A DNA stretch of 59,608 nucleotides from Chitinispirillales bacterium (lineage in GTDB: Bacteria; Fibrobacterota; Chitinivibrionia; Chitinivibrionales; Chitinispirillaceae). Location of the stretch: assembly GCA_031254105.1 (NCBI GenBank), contig JAIRVB010000008.1, positions 1 through 59,608 on the forward strand, read 5' to 3'. A model generated the notes under the pieces. The model searched no databases. It was given only the letters and a program-made list of their open reading frames with translations, and was not told where the DNA came from. This document shows, piece by piece, positions 31,647 to 40,560 of this stretch (position 1 is its first letter; every line of letters begins with the position of its first letter). A program made the translations under genes and the position numbers.

Positions 31647-33314
31647 ATGGGACGTATAACTCTATGGTCAACGTTCATCGTAATGACAGCATGCGCCGCC
31701 GTATCTGCTGCTGTTCCGACTATAAGGATCACCGCTCATAACAATCAGATGCCAACAGCTGCTCAAGTCAACGCCAACCACTGCGTTGCGTCTAACGGTA
31801 CAAGCGGTATGAATATTTTTCTGACACCTTACGTTGCTGTTACGCAAGTTGAGGTGAGCGGCGCAAGCAATCCGGCGCATAACTTTACAAGAACGACGTC
31901 GGCAAACACGGGCGCGTCGATGGATTCTTTAAGGCGTCGCGGAAACTCTACCGCTACCGCGGGCAAGATACCATTCAGGATAAAGTTCGATAAAAAGGTA
32001 TCTATGTTTGGCCGTCCATCGGCAAAGAGCTGGACGCTTTTGGCCAACTATTACGATCCCACATTCATGCTGAACGCTATTGCGTTTGAACTTGGCAAAC
32101 GCATGGAACTTGAATATACGCCGAACTTGTTCTTTGTAAATTTGTACGTCAACGGCAATTATCAGGGACTCTACCAGTTTACCGATCAGATCCAGGTCGG
32201 CGAAGCCAGCGTGAACATAGATAAGGATTTTGACTGGCTGGCGGAGTTTGACTACCACTGCCCCAACAGCGCTGCGGACAGACTGAGATATTTCCATACC
32301 GGAAACGATGGATATAACATAAATGTAAAAATAAGGTCGCCGGAGTTGGATGAATTACCATTAGTAAATGGTTTGCCGGATACGTCATTAGTGACATACC
32401 GTGCTGTAAAAAATGATATCAATACATTAATCAACAGGATGAGCGCAAGCGGATTTCCTGAGAATGGCTACCGCGACCACATTAATCTTGAAAGTTTCGC
32501 CAAATACGTATTGATTCAGCTTCTTATGGATAATTATGATTTTAACGTAAAAGCTGAGCCAGGCAGATTATTAGGTTCAAATTACACATACAAAGAGTAC
32601 GGAAAGAAAATAAAGGCAGGCCCGCTTTGGGATTTTGACCTGGCCGCGGGCGTGGGCAATGATATGACATTCTCACATTTCAATAATTACACTGATATGA
32701 TAAGGCCCACCCACGCCTTTTACCTGAGGCTTTGGGAAGACCCCGTATTCCTGGCAAAATACAAAAAAGCATGGGACGCCAGTCAAAATCACTTCAGCGC
32801 CATGCACTCTTTTATAGACTCGCTGTCTAACCTTTTGTCAAGCAGCGTTGAGGGTTTTGGGGGTAATGTGTCAAACTCCGGTCCCTGCTCCGGCTTTGAA
32901 ATGATGGGAATGTGTATGGGTACCAAAGGCCCTCTTACCCAAGCAATATTTAATTCGGAGGTTGCGAAACTTAAAACCTGGTGGACTAACCGCGTGACCT
33001 ATTTTGGTCAGCAAATAAACAATATGAACATAGATACCAGTGTAGATATCCCTGATGACCCTGTATCTGCAGTTACAGGAGCGAATTTTAAAAGCTTCAA
33101 AAAGATGACTGCTGTCAGAAACGGTATAAATCTGAGAGTTGCCCAAAACGCGTTTATCAAAGTTTTTAATTTGAGCGGCCGTGAGGTACGCAGTATGCGA
33201 TTTAAGAGCGGAAATCATTCTGTAAATCTGGGCGGTCTGCCTAAGGGTGTGTACATGGTGAAGGCCGCGGTTGACGGGGAGAAGCAGGTTTTGAGGGTTT
33301 CTTTTTCAAAATAA
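31647..33314 (+). CDS. Secreted CotH kinase-family protein with T9SS-like tail
   Basis: A 555-aa protein: signal peptide 1-22 (LWSTFIVMTACAAVSA), then the CotH domain ~70-430 with RRRGNSTATAGKIPFRIKF, SWTLLANYYDPTFMLNAIAF, NLYVNGNYQGLYQFTDQI and the metal site GPLWDFDLAAGV (~330). C-terminal ~475-555 ends in FIKVFNLSGREVRSMRFKSG, then NLGGLPKGVYMVKA, close to the type-A sorting tail of type IX secretion substrates; such tails are abundant in Fibrobacterota. AAGGAGG gives a strong ribosome site at the ATG. It shares the CotH fold with the 23765 gene but lacks the extra N- and C-terminal domains, so the two probably act on different partners. Confidence 0.85.
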   Translation: MGRITLWSTFIVMTACAAVSAAVPTIRITAHNNQMPTAAQVNANHCVASNGTSGMNIFLTPYVAVTQVEVSGASNPAHNFTRTTSANTGASMDSLRRRGNSTATAGKIPFRIKFDKKVSMFGRPSAKSWTLLANYYDPTFMLNAIAFELGKRMELEYTPNLFFVNLYVNGNYQGLYQFTDQIQVGEASVNIDKDFDWLAEFDYHCPNSAADRLRYFHTGNDGYNINVKIRSPELDELPLVNGLPDTSLVTYRAVKNDINTLINRMSASGFPENGYRDHINLESFAKYVLIQLLMDNYDFNVKAEPGRLLGSNYTYKEYGKKIKAGPLWDFDLAAGVGNDMTFSHFNNYTDMIRPTHAFYLRLWEDPVFLAKYKKAWDASQNHFSAMHSFIDSLSNLLSSSVEGFGGNVSNSGPCSGFEMMGMCMGTKGPLTQAIFNSEVAKLKTWWTNRVTYFGQQINNMNIDTSVDIPDDPVSAVTGANFKSFKKMTAVRNGINLRVAQNAFIKVFNLSGREVRSMRFKSGNHSVNLGGLPKGVYMVKAAVDGEKQVLRVSFSK

Positions 33315-33375
33315 TAATGCAGAATATTGTGCTTTTTCTATTCAAAGTCCGCTTTTCAAAGGAATAGTTTCATAA

Positions 33376-34206
33376 ATGAGAAGGCTTTTTTTCATGTTTA
33401 TTATTTGTTATGTATGCCGTGCTGCTGCTGACGGGATTTTTGAGCCTTTGGACGGTGAAGGTACAACCAAATCCTATTTGACTGCCGGCGGAGTTCCATG
33501 GGGGTTCGCGCAGCTTAGTTTGCAGCTTGGATCACGCGCGTTTCAGAGTGACGACAGGCCTTTTAAATTAGGACTTATTCACGATGGCGGTTTGGATACA
33601 AGTTGGATAAGCGGTAAACATTTTCTCAAAAACGGAAAGTTAAACTGGGGGGTTGGGTTTAATCTTGAAAGTAGTATCTATCTGCCTCTGCACTATAGTT
33701 TTGGTTTTGATTTCAAGTTCGGCGCATTCAACAGAATGGGTTCTGGTTTTGGAGCAGGCCTCAATCTGCCGGTAATAAAAGATCTTATGTGGCTGCAGAT
33801 TAAATCAGATATTATGTTTGCTATGGGCAGCGCCGCGTTGGGATCTTTTTCTGACGATTATGTTCTGATCGACGGAAAGACGATTAAAACCTGTGAGGCA
33901 GCCACATCAATGGCTTATTTGTTTGCCCGCCCTGAGTTAAACGGCTATTACCGCATAGGTAAGCAGATGCTGTTAATGGCAGGCACCGGGTTTCAACTGC
34001 CTTTTTGGTCAGGCTTTGATTTTAATTTTAAATCAAAGTCCGGTTTTTTGGACTTTATTTTTGGTATTGAGAAAGAAGAGGTAACTCTCGAAACTAATTC
34101 ATCAAGTGTAATTTTTGAGCTTGATGGAAAAAAAGTGAGCAGTATCAATGTTTCTGCAAAAGGGTTTATCTTCAATGCCGCTGTTGTTTTTGAGTCTAAC
34201 TGGTAA
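33376..34206 (+). CDS. Probable outer-membrane beta-barrel protein
   Basis: A 276-aa exported protein (signal-like MRRLFFMFIICYVCRAAA) made of amphipathic strands rich in Gly and aromatics (VGFNLESSIYLPLHYSFGF, FGAFNRMGSGFGAGLNLP) and ending in FESNW, a terminal aromatic residue typical of barrels folded by BamA. I cannot name the family. It lies 61 bp after cotH2 and 18 bp before the lipoprotein gene, in what looks like one operon. Confidence 0.6.
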   Translation: MRRLFFMFIICYVCRAAADGIFEPLDGEGTTKSYLTAGGVPWGFAQLSLQLGSRAFQSDDRPFKLGLIHDGGLDTSWISGKHFLKNGKLNWGVGFNLESSIYLPLHYSFGFDFKFGAFNRMGSGFGAGLNLPVIKDLMWLQIKSDIMFAMGSAALGSFSDDYVLIDGKTIKTCEAATSMAYLFARPELNGYYRIGKQMLLMAGTGFQLPFWSGFDFNFKSKSGFLDFIFGIEKEEVTLETNSSSVIFELDGKKVSSINVSAKGFIFNAAVVFESNW

Positions 34207-34224
34207 ACAAATAGCAGTCTGAAT

Positions 34225-35217
34225 ATGAAAAAACTGTTTTTGATATCAGTTTGTGTATGCGCGCTTGCGTTCGCAAGCGGGTGTGTTGTTTTTTCTCATG
34301 TTCTTGGCGGTCCGAGTACAAATATTGATCTGAGTTATGTCAAATATCCGGATAAGAAGTTCTGCCACTTTGACAGTATTATGAATATCGCTGTTTTATC
34401 TTTTAAAAGTTTCCGGGAAGTAACTTCTGATTCCGTATCTAACTGGGATTATATCGGACCGGAGCGCAGCGACCTTCCTCTGGCGCAAATTACAAATGAT
34501 TTAAAAGCAAAACTTAAGCGGCGTAAAGAGTTTAATGTTTTCGGGCACGGTATAACACCTGAGAAGCGGCCATCTGTTCATATGGTGATTTTTGGCGTAA
34601 TAACTTACTTTAATATCAGTTCCGATGCATATTTCTCAACATTCAACATCGACAATGGGAAGGTGTGGCGTGAATATGAAGCCAAACAGCGCGGTCTGCT
34701 TTCTATCAATTATTATTTTGTCAATTCTGAAAACTGGGAAATACTGCATATTGAAGAACTTAACAAGGGCCTTATAAGAACAACCGAAGGACACAAAAGC
34801 AAGGAAGAAGCCTTATCGAGCGTGAAAGGTAAAGATAAAATGCGTGATGCGCTAATCAGTCAGATTAACAGTGATTTAATAACCGCGTTCTTGCCGGTTG
34901 ATGTAAAAGCCAGTTATGCCTTAGCGACAATCAGGGACAACAGGTTATTTAAAAAATCAGTCACCGCGGCAAAGAAAGGCGACTGGAAAACCGCTGTAGA
35001 AATCTGGGAACGTTTTGAGGATGAAAATCCGGAAGAAGCTTATTATAACAAAATGCTTTATAAAAGGTACATCCGGCAGGATCTTGACGGCGCTATTGAG
35101 TATCTGTCAACGGCCTATAATAAAACAGGCAATACGGTTTTTTTGAAATGGTCCACAAAGTTTAAAACAGAAAAAGAACTTGAGGATAAATACAGGAACT
35201 CCCTGCCGGAGCGGTAA
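34225..35217 (+). CDS. Lipoprotein with CsgG/GNA1162-like and TPR-like regions
   Basis: A 330-aa lipoprotein: the signal ends in the lipobox FASGC (Cys 20). Residues ~45-210 include NIAVLSFKSFREV and a long alpha/beta region resembling CsgG- or GNA1162-type periplasmic lipoproteins that assemble at the outer membrane. Residues ~230-320 contain two TPR-like helix pairs (KSVTAAKKGDWKTAVEIWER, AIEYLSTAYNKTG). The lipoprotein at 37342 shares its general plan (lipobox, then AVMPFES). It is the last gene of the surface cluster. Confidence 0.6.
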   Translation: MKKLFLISVCVCALAFASGCVVFSHVLGGPSTNIDLSYVKYPDKKFCHFDSIMNIAVLSFKSFREVTSDSVSNWDYIGPERSDLPLAQITNDLKAKLKRRKEFNVFGHGITPEKRPSVHMVIFGVITYFNISSDAYFSTFNIDNGKVWREYEAKQRGLLSINYYFVNSENWEILHIEELNKGLIRTTEGHKSKEEALSSVKGKDKMRDALISQINSDLITAFLPVDVKASYALATIRDNRLFKKSVTAAKKGDWKTAVEIWERFEDENPEEAYYNKMLYKRYIRQDLDGAIEYLSTAYNKTGNTVFLKWSTKFKTEKELEDKYRNSLPER

Positions 35218-35345
35218 TTTTCGTACAGGCGCCGCAGAGAGGCAGCGCCGGCGCGTGCATCCGGATACTTGCGCCGCAACTGATTCACGCTTGTATTTGA
35301 CAACTTGTGAAATGCAGACAGAGCGCGCATATTGATAATCACTAC

Positions 35346-36584
35346 CTAAAGTTTCATTCGTGAAATGACCAGTTCGCGAAACTCCTGCGCCAGCGCTGAT
35401 TCCGGTTCTACCATCAGTGTTTTTTCGCAGTATTCGAGCGCTCCGGGGTAGTCTCCGATTTCAAAATAGAGTCTTCCGAGAGCGAAGAGGGCTTCTACAT
35501 GAAAAGGGTTTATCTCAACGCAGGTTTGGAGCGCTTTCAGGGCTTCGGCGTTGTTGTTAAGGACACGGTTCACAATTCCCAGGTAATAGAGGGCTCTGCT
35601 GTTTTTGGGTTCACAGATGACCGCTTCCTGAAAATTGGTCAGGGCCTCGTTGAAGTTTGACTGTGAGAAGTTTGCTACCCCTTTGTGAATAAGTACGATA
35701 GTTTTGATGTTGGGAGCGACATCCTGTTCGAGAATTTTTGAGTAAATATTTACAGCTTCAGGAAAATCCTTTTCGTTATGCGCGCAAAGCGCCTCAAGGA
35801 GCATTTCGTCCATGTTGTCGGCGCTGACCCCCATGCCGCGCTGACTTGATATACGGATATATTTTTTCCCTTTGGCTGCCGTGACTGTCAGCCCCGGCTT
35901 ATGTTCCTCAAGCAGATTTACGAAGGAGTGACGGCGCTTATCAAGCTCGCCGTGAAGCTGACGCTGGTATTCACGGATCTCCTGAAAAATAATATCGGAT
36001 AGACTCAGATTGGCGTTGAGAGCGGCGAGCTTTCTTCTAAGCGGTTCATCAAGCGGGGTTATCTGGTTATTGTTTTTGTAAATCAGCTCATGTTCCACTT
36101 CCGCCCAGGCGTCCTGCAAAAATGTTCTTATCTGCACCTCCGCGAACTTTAATTTAAGCCGCGGACAGCTTTGGAGGATCTCCCGCGGGATTTCGACCAC
36201 CAGGTGAGTAGAGCTGTAGCCAAACTCTCTGAATGTATGCTGCGCTCCCTTATATTCTACCTCATGAACATTGAACGCTTTCCTCAGGCAGCTTTCTACA
36301 TGATTGACATCTTCTAAAAACGGACAGACAACTCTTGTACCCAGGATATCGTGAATCGGGAGCTGCTCCCCGGTCTTTTTCTCATCAGTCACTCGTTTGA
36401 GAAGTTTTCCGTAATATGACGGAAACTCTTTTACCCTGTACTTAACGCCAAAGTGCACGGTAAGTACGCTGAGCGCCTCTTTAAGCTTTGCCTGAAACGC
36501 CTCAAGAGTTACATTGTAGTGGGGAAGCTGCTCTGTATATTGCTGCTGAAGTTTAAGACGGTCCGGGTATAAAGAATTGCTCAT
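35346..36584 (-). CDS. RelA/SpoT-domain (p)ppGpp synthetase fused to TPR repeats
   Basis: A 412-aa protein. The N-terminal ~30-230 is a RelA/SpoT nucleotidyltransferase: VKYRVKEFPSYYGKLLKR, PIHDILGTRVVCP, FGYSSTHLVVEIP and EVQIRTFLQDAWAEVEHEL are its conserved blocks. No HD hydrolase or ACT domain is present, so it is a small alarmone synthetase type. From ~265 to the end it carries tetratricopeptide repeats (LTNFQEAVICEPKNSRALYY, ALKALQTCVEINPFHVEALF, GALEYCEKTLMVEPESALAQ), which would bind a regulating partner. Convergent with the lipoprotein gene at 34225. Confidence 0.85.
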   Translation of the reverse strand: MSNSLYPDRLKLQQQYTEQLPHYNVTLEAFQAKLKEALSVLTVHFGVKYRVKEFPSYYGKLLKRVTDEKKTGEQLPIHDILGTRVVCPFLEDVNHVESCLRKAFNVHEVEYKGAQHTFREFGYSSTHLVVEIPREILQSCPRLKLKFAEVQIRTFLQDAWAEVEHELIYKNNNQITPLDEPLRRKLAALNANLSLSDIIFQEIREYQRQLHGELDKRRHSFVNLLEEHKPGLTVTAAKGKKYIRISSQRGMGVSADNMDEMLLEALCAHNEKDFPEAVNIYSKILEQDVAPNIKTIVLIHKGVANFSQSNFNEALTNFQEAVICEPKNSRALYYLGIVNRVLNNNAEALKALQTCVEINPFHVEALFALGRLYFEIGDYPGALEYCEKTLMVEPESALAQEFRELVISRMKL

Positions 36585-36882
36585 AATGGCTTACAGCTGT
36601 ATAGTGAATGGTGAATAACTTTTTTAGAACCCAAAAGCAGAGCTTAGAGCTCAGAAAAACAGAAAAACCGCAGTGAGGGTATAGAATATAAAGTATAGTA
36701 TATAGCTATGGGGAAGTCAAATTTTTGGTGATGATTATTACAATTTGAATTACCTGATAAGAAAATAAACAGCGGGGAATATTAACCGGTAAGACGGCGC
36801 GTTATACGTTTTGATGATCGTTTTTCGTATTTTATTGGTAGTTGTTTCGTAGTACCGACAGACAGAACACCCTGTAGCCACA
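36585..36882. other. Intergenic region between the alarmone and FliN-like genes
   Basis: About 300 AT-rich bases upstream of the minus-strand alarmone synthetase. It contains TTAGAGCTCAGAAAAACAG (36638-36657), similar to TAGGGCTCAGAACTCAGAA at 58806. I see no gene. Confidence 0.4.
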
Positions 36883-37143
36883 TCATAAATATTTGAATTT
36901 TTCGCGGGCACTGTAGAGTTGGGCGATTCGTACTGAAAGTTTGTCGTCAATAACGGTGATTTCACCTTTGGCGAGCATCTTTTTGCTGATGAACACATCT
37001 ACCGGTTCACCAGCCATGCGGTTGAGTTTTACGACCTGTCCCTTTTTCATTTTAAGAAGATCGCGTATGCTCATCTTGGTCTGCCCAAGCTGAACCGCTA
37101 TCGGGATATTTACATCAAGAAGCATGTTTATTGAATTTGGCAT
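36883..37143 (-). CDS. Orphan FliN-like SpoA-domain protein
   Basis: An 86-aa protein that is essentially one SpoA domain: LLDVNIPIAVQLGQTKMSIR, DLLKMKKGQVVKLNRMAGEP, then VDVFISKKMLAKGEITVIDD. This is the C-terminal core of FliN, the C-ring component of the flagellar switch (also SctQ-type proteins of type III secretion). Its length is close to the shortest FliN proteins. AAGGAG six bases before the ATG sets the start. No other flagellar gene is nearby, and its neighbours are an alarmone synthetase and a lipoprotein, so it may be a stand-alone switch protein or an adapted subunit of another machine. Confidence 0.8.
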   Translation of the reverse strand: MPNSINMLLDVNIPIAVQLGQTKMSIRDLLKMKKGQVVKLNRMAGEPVDVFISKKMLAKGEITVIDDKLSVRIAQLYSAREKFKYL

Positions 37144-37225
37144 TTTCTACTCCTTACTTAATTATACATTATTAATTGATGCGCAATCAAGTATTTCTCT
37201 GTCCCATAACAAAAAATGAAGGCTA

Positions 37226-37254
37226 TTGACACTATGTGACAATTATACTATTAT
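37226..37254 (+). promoter_or_regulatory. Sigma70 promoter of the second lipoprotein gene
   Basis: TTGACA (37226-37231), a 17-bp spacer and TATTAT (37249-37254), a near-consensus pair about 85 bp before the lipoprotein start. Confidence 0.7.
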
Positions 37255-37341
37255 TCATACATAGCAGGGGATTGTATGGAACAAGTTCACTAACACCCTG
37301 TCGGAAGTTTACGCCAAATTTGAGACTGATCCCCTATGATA

Positions 37342-38670
37342 ATGAAAAAATTTTGGAAAACCGCCGCGCTTGCCATGCTGACATCTTTAACTCTTGCAAG
37401 CTGCGCAACCATAATAACCTTAAGCGTTCCCCGCACGCCCACTCTCGATACAAGCGGCATCAAACGCCTGGCCGTAATGCCCTTTGAGTCCCCTAACCGA
37501 ACCTCTCTTTTTAAGAGTGCGGCTCAGTACGCCACTACCGTTGCCACAAGCAGTATTCGGGCGACGAATAACTTTATATTAGTAAGTCCAATAGTGATTG
37601 GACCCCGCCGCCGCGCGGGTCAAAACTTTGATGACTTGGCGGACGCTTTATTTATCGGCCGTATAATACAAATCAACGAAAAAACTGATGCACACGAGGG
37701 AGAGAGAAAAGATAAAGAGACCGGCGAAAAAGTGAAATATACATATTATGTCCGTGAGGTAGAGGTTGAATTTACATATTCATTTGTACGCTCGCTGGAT
37801 GGAACGATTCTTGGCCCGGTTACAAGAAAGGGGCATGCTAATGATACAAATGAATTTATTGACAAAATAACGTCTGTAGAGGTATTGGTAAAAAAAGTTA
37901 TTGACACTCAGATGAAATATATGCACATGGATATTGCTCCCTATACCACTACAGTCTTTCGTTCGTTGGCAAAGGAGCCCGGCAAGAGTATACGGCCGGA
38001 AATGAATTCCGCGCTCATGTATGTAAAATCCGGCAATTACATGGCTGCCCGCAACGCCTACGCCGCTATTTACGAAAGCTATAAAAGTATGGCAGCGGCA
38101 GAAAATGCTTCTATCCTTTTTGAAGCTCTCGGTCAGACTGAAGCCGGAGCGGATTTTATGCAGCGGGTTTTTAATGAAACCGGAAATCCCAGGGCACAAT
38201 TTGTACTTGCCCGTTTGAATAAAGAGCTGCAGGAGATAGCGGGAACAAGCGGGTTTAGGGATAAAACAGCCAGAAGTCCGATAGAGAGGGTTTCGGTGAC
38301 CGCAAGCGATGAAATACAGAGGCATCTTGCCGGTAACGCGAAGGTATGGATTATTAATAAATCGGCGGCGGAAGATGAGTTGATGAACAGCATTGTTGAT
38401 AATGTGGTCTCCGCGCTTTTGCGCAACGGTGTAACCATAGTTGACAGGCAGAACACTGATTTGATACAGACGGAACAGATATTCCAAAGATCCGGTCACG
38501 TAAGCGACGATGATATCGTAAGAATCGGCAGTACGGCAGGGGCGAACAGAATCATTATCATGTCCGTATCGGGTACCGGGGCAGCGCGCCGCCTGCAGGT
38601 TCGGCTGCTTGATGTAGAAAGGGGAACTTTGCTTATGCAGAGCGATATAGGGGAAAGGTGGAACTTTTAG
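37342..38670 (+). CDS. Lipoprotein with CsgG/LpoB-like domains
   Basis: A 442-aa protein with the lipobox LASCA (Cys ~21). DTSGIKRLAVMPFESPNRTS starts a domain (~40-200) of the type in CsgG and related lipoproteins. A helical middle has TPR character (~215-290: MNSALMYVKSGNYMAARNAY). The last ~130 residues (VWIINKSAAEDELMNSIVDN, GVTIVDRQNTDLIQTEQIF, RIGSTAGANRIIIMSVSG) form a second CsgG/LpoB-like fold. I choose ATG 37342 over 37336 because it begins the charged signal start MKKFWKTA; ribosome sites are weak for both. Probable outer-membrane-anchored scaffold or secretion helper. Convergent with the unknown module downstream. Confidence 0.6.
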   Translation: MKKFWKTAALAMLTSLTLASCATIITLSVPRTPTLDTSGIKRLAVMPFESPNRTSLFKSAAQYATTVATSSIRATNNFILVSPIVIGPRRRAGQNFDDLADALFIGRIIQINEKTDAHEGERKDKETGEKVKYTYYVREVEVEFTYSFVRSLDGTILGPVTRKGHANDTNEFIDKITSVEVLVKKVIDTQMKYMHMDIAPYTTTVFRSLAKEPGKSIRPEMNSALMYVKSGNYMAARNAYAAIYESYKSMAAAENASILFEALGQTEAGADFMQRVFNETGNPRAQFVLARLNKELQEIAGTSGFRDKTARSPIERVSVTASDEIQRHLAGNAKVWIINKSAAEDELMNSIVDNVVSALLRNGVTIVDRQNTDLIQTEQIFQRSGHVSDDDIVRIGSTAGANRIIIMSVSGTGAARRLQVRLLDVERGTLLMQSDIGERWNF

Positions 38671-38701
38671 CCCATTTCATGTCTGACGTTGAATTGTCCT
38701 A

Positions 38702-39148
38702 CTACAAACAATTCGGTCTGATTCTTTTACAAGTCGGAACACAACCACCCGGGTTTTTATTTGTACGATATTTTTTACTTTCCGTTATAGTATTTTCTAA
38801 GTATGTAGCTATTTTGTCTGTATCAATCACTATGGGATTGTTGTTATTAAACGCTCCACCTCTTGGGAATAAATTTAATATTTTAAAATAATTATCACTT
38901 AAGAATTTATATCTATATAATATTTTTATCCCATTGGCTGTTAATCTATTATCCTTGGTTAAATGTTCTATTTCAATATCACTATTTTCCAGTTTTGGCT
39001 TTAATACAAAAAACATTGCATCAACGTGGTGTGTTGCTACATTTTTCGCATTTATCAAATACATACTTGGGGGTTGCAGGCTACTTTGAGTACACCAATC
39101 TTTTTGATTTGATTCAATTGATTTTAGATGTTTGTCACAAGTTGACAC
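38702..39148 (-). CDS. Unknown second gene of an accessory two-gene module
   Basis: A 148-aa soluble protein without a recognised domain: N-terminal Cys-containing segment, then VATHHVDAMFFVLKPKLENS, TANGIKILYRYKFLSDNYFK and a Cys-rich end CVPTCKRIRPNCL. The start is GTG 39148, preceded by AGGAG inside the upstream gene, which it overlaps by 25 bp; the two genes are therefore translated as a pair. AT-rich like the surrounding island and unlike the dcw genes. Confidence 0.5.
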   Translation of the reverse strand: MSTCDKHLKSIESNQKDWCTQSSLQPPSMYLINAKNVATHHVDAMFFVLKPKLENSDIEIEHLTKDNRLTANGIKILYRYKFLSDNYFKILNLFPRGGAFNNNNPIVIDTDKIATYLENTITESKKYRTNKNPGGCVPTCKRIRPNCL

Positions 39149-40443
39149 AGTTCTTTCTCCTGTAACTGATTCTGTGTGTTTTCGGATATTTCTTCGATGA
39201 GGTCTTTGAGGTCATCAATATAATTTCTGTTAATCTGATCTTTTTCACTGCCAATACCTCCAAGAGCAACATCTGCACTGGTAATGTTTTCAATGTCTCT
39301 TTTAGGTGCTAGAAGTGTTAGCGGAACAACATCTGGGAACTCTTTGTTAATTAATTTTTGATTAAGTGTAACATCGATTATAATCCAAAATTGACAAATC
39401 ATGTCTTTTTCATTACATATACGTGCCGATATATCACACGCGATCTCATGCATTTTGTCAATTGCTTCTTTTCGCTTTTCAGGCACAATTACGAGAATGG
39501 TTGGAATATTGGATTCACGATCATATCCAAGTCTGAACTGTAACTTATCTTCTCTTTTAATATTGATACTTTTTTCTGAGAGAAGTGTATTGTAAAATTC
39601 TTTAGCAAGAGGAGTTAGTGTTTCTCTAAGGTTAGGCTTTTCACTAGCCCATCCAAAGAATAATAACAAACTACCCCAAAAAGATTTCTTATTTCTTTCT
39701 TGTTTTAAAGGTGTATCACAATGTTTTTCAACACGAGAAGGTAGGTTTTCTTTAGAATTAAGTTTCTCAATGGGATATTTTGTGACAACAATACCTCTTT
39801 TATTATCTTCACCATTATCGTCTGTAGTAATATTAAACGACTCCTCTTTTAAAGAACTACTTTGTTCTTCTATAAATTTTTCATTGTCATTGTTGTCGTT
39901 TTCATCCTCATATTCAAAAACTATCGAATCAAGACACTTATTTATTAGCATATCTATAAGCGTATCATTTTCTTTCTTCTTTTCCTCTAACACCTTTATC
40001 TCTTCTTCCAGTATTCGGATTCTTGCATTAGATTCCAAATCAAGATCAACAGAGATGCCTTTTTTTGCTCGGTCGATGGTCAACTCATTAAATTTATCCC
40101 ACAGCCTTCTTCCATTTTTGGAATTGAATCGGCTAAGAATAGCACTCCAGCTGTCATCAATGTTTTTGGTGTTCAATTCGTTTTTTAGGTAAGTCCATAC
40201 TTTGCTTATCATGTCATTTTTTGCTTCCTGAAGACCACTCCCTTGGCCATCTATTAGCAAGTTTATGCAGGTAGCAGTATATATACGGTTTTTTTGAGTT
40301 GCAATAAAACACATTATGGGTATAGTATGATCAAATATAGTAGGCACTCTTGGTATTTTTATTTTTCCTAAGCTAACTATATCGTCACACGGGTTTTGCT
40401 CTACTGACTGCTCCTCGCCTACTGCAAATATTGAGCTACTCAT
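39124..40443 (-). CDS. Unknown first gene of the module: HicB-like start, coiled coil, hydrophobic patch
   Basis: A 439-aa protein. Residues ~45-90 (CFIATQKNRIYTATCINLLI, then DGQGSGLQEAKNDMISKVWT) resemble a HicB-like fold. A coiled coil spans ~136-170, an acidic stretch 178-215, and a short hydrophobic segment at 255-266 (FWGSLLLFFGWA) could insert in a membrane. The C-terminal ~150 residues are alpha/beta (FRLGYDRESNIPTILVIVPE, FWIIIDVTLNQKLINKEFPD). I cannot name the family. ATG 40443 follows AAAGAGG; the GTG at 40449 is less likely. It is in an AT-rich island beside IS remnants, as defence or toxin modules often are; function inferred only from context. Confidence 0.5.
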   Translation of the reverse strand: MSSSIFAVGEEQSVEQNPCDDIVSLGKIKIPRVPTIFDHTIPIMCFIATQKNRIYTATCINLLIDGQGSGLQEAKNDMISKVWTYLKNELNTKNIDDSWSAILSRFNSKNGRRLWDKFNELTIDRAKKGISVDLDLESNARIRILEEEIKVLEEKKKENDTLIDMLINKCLDSIVFEYEDENDNNDNEKFIEEQSSSLKEESFNITTDDNGEDNKRGIVVTKYPIEKLNSKENLPSRVEKHCDTPLKQERNKKSFWGSLLLFFGWASEKPNLRETLTPLAKEFYNTLLSEKSINIKREDKLQFRLGYDRESNIPTILVIVPEKRKEAIDKMHEIACDISARICNEKDMICQFWIIIDVTLNQKLINKEFPDVVPLTLLAPKRDIENITSADVALGGIGSEKDQINRNYIDDLKDLIEEISENTQNQLQEKELCQLVTNI

Positions 40444-40528
40444 TGACACCTCTTTGAATATGGTTTATAATGCTATGCTTGTTTTCACTTGAACTTGACT
40501 TAGGGGAATTAAGTTTTTTGTGATATGA

Positions 40529-40560
40529 ATCGATACATGCAAAAATCGATCCATACAAAA
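40529..40560. repeat. Two 16-bp direct repeats upstream of the unknown module
   Basis: ATCGATACATGCAAAA (40529-40544) and ATCGATCCATACAAAA (40545-40560) are adjacent with two mismatches, about 85 bp before the 39124-40443 gene. They could be operator half-sites for a module-encoded or host regulator. Confidence 0.5.

Noticed and set aside
38658-38891. 77-codon plus ORF after the lipoprotein
   Set aside because: Antisense to the 148-aa gene of the unknown module and without motif.
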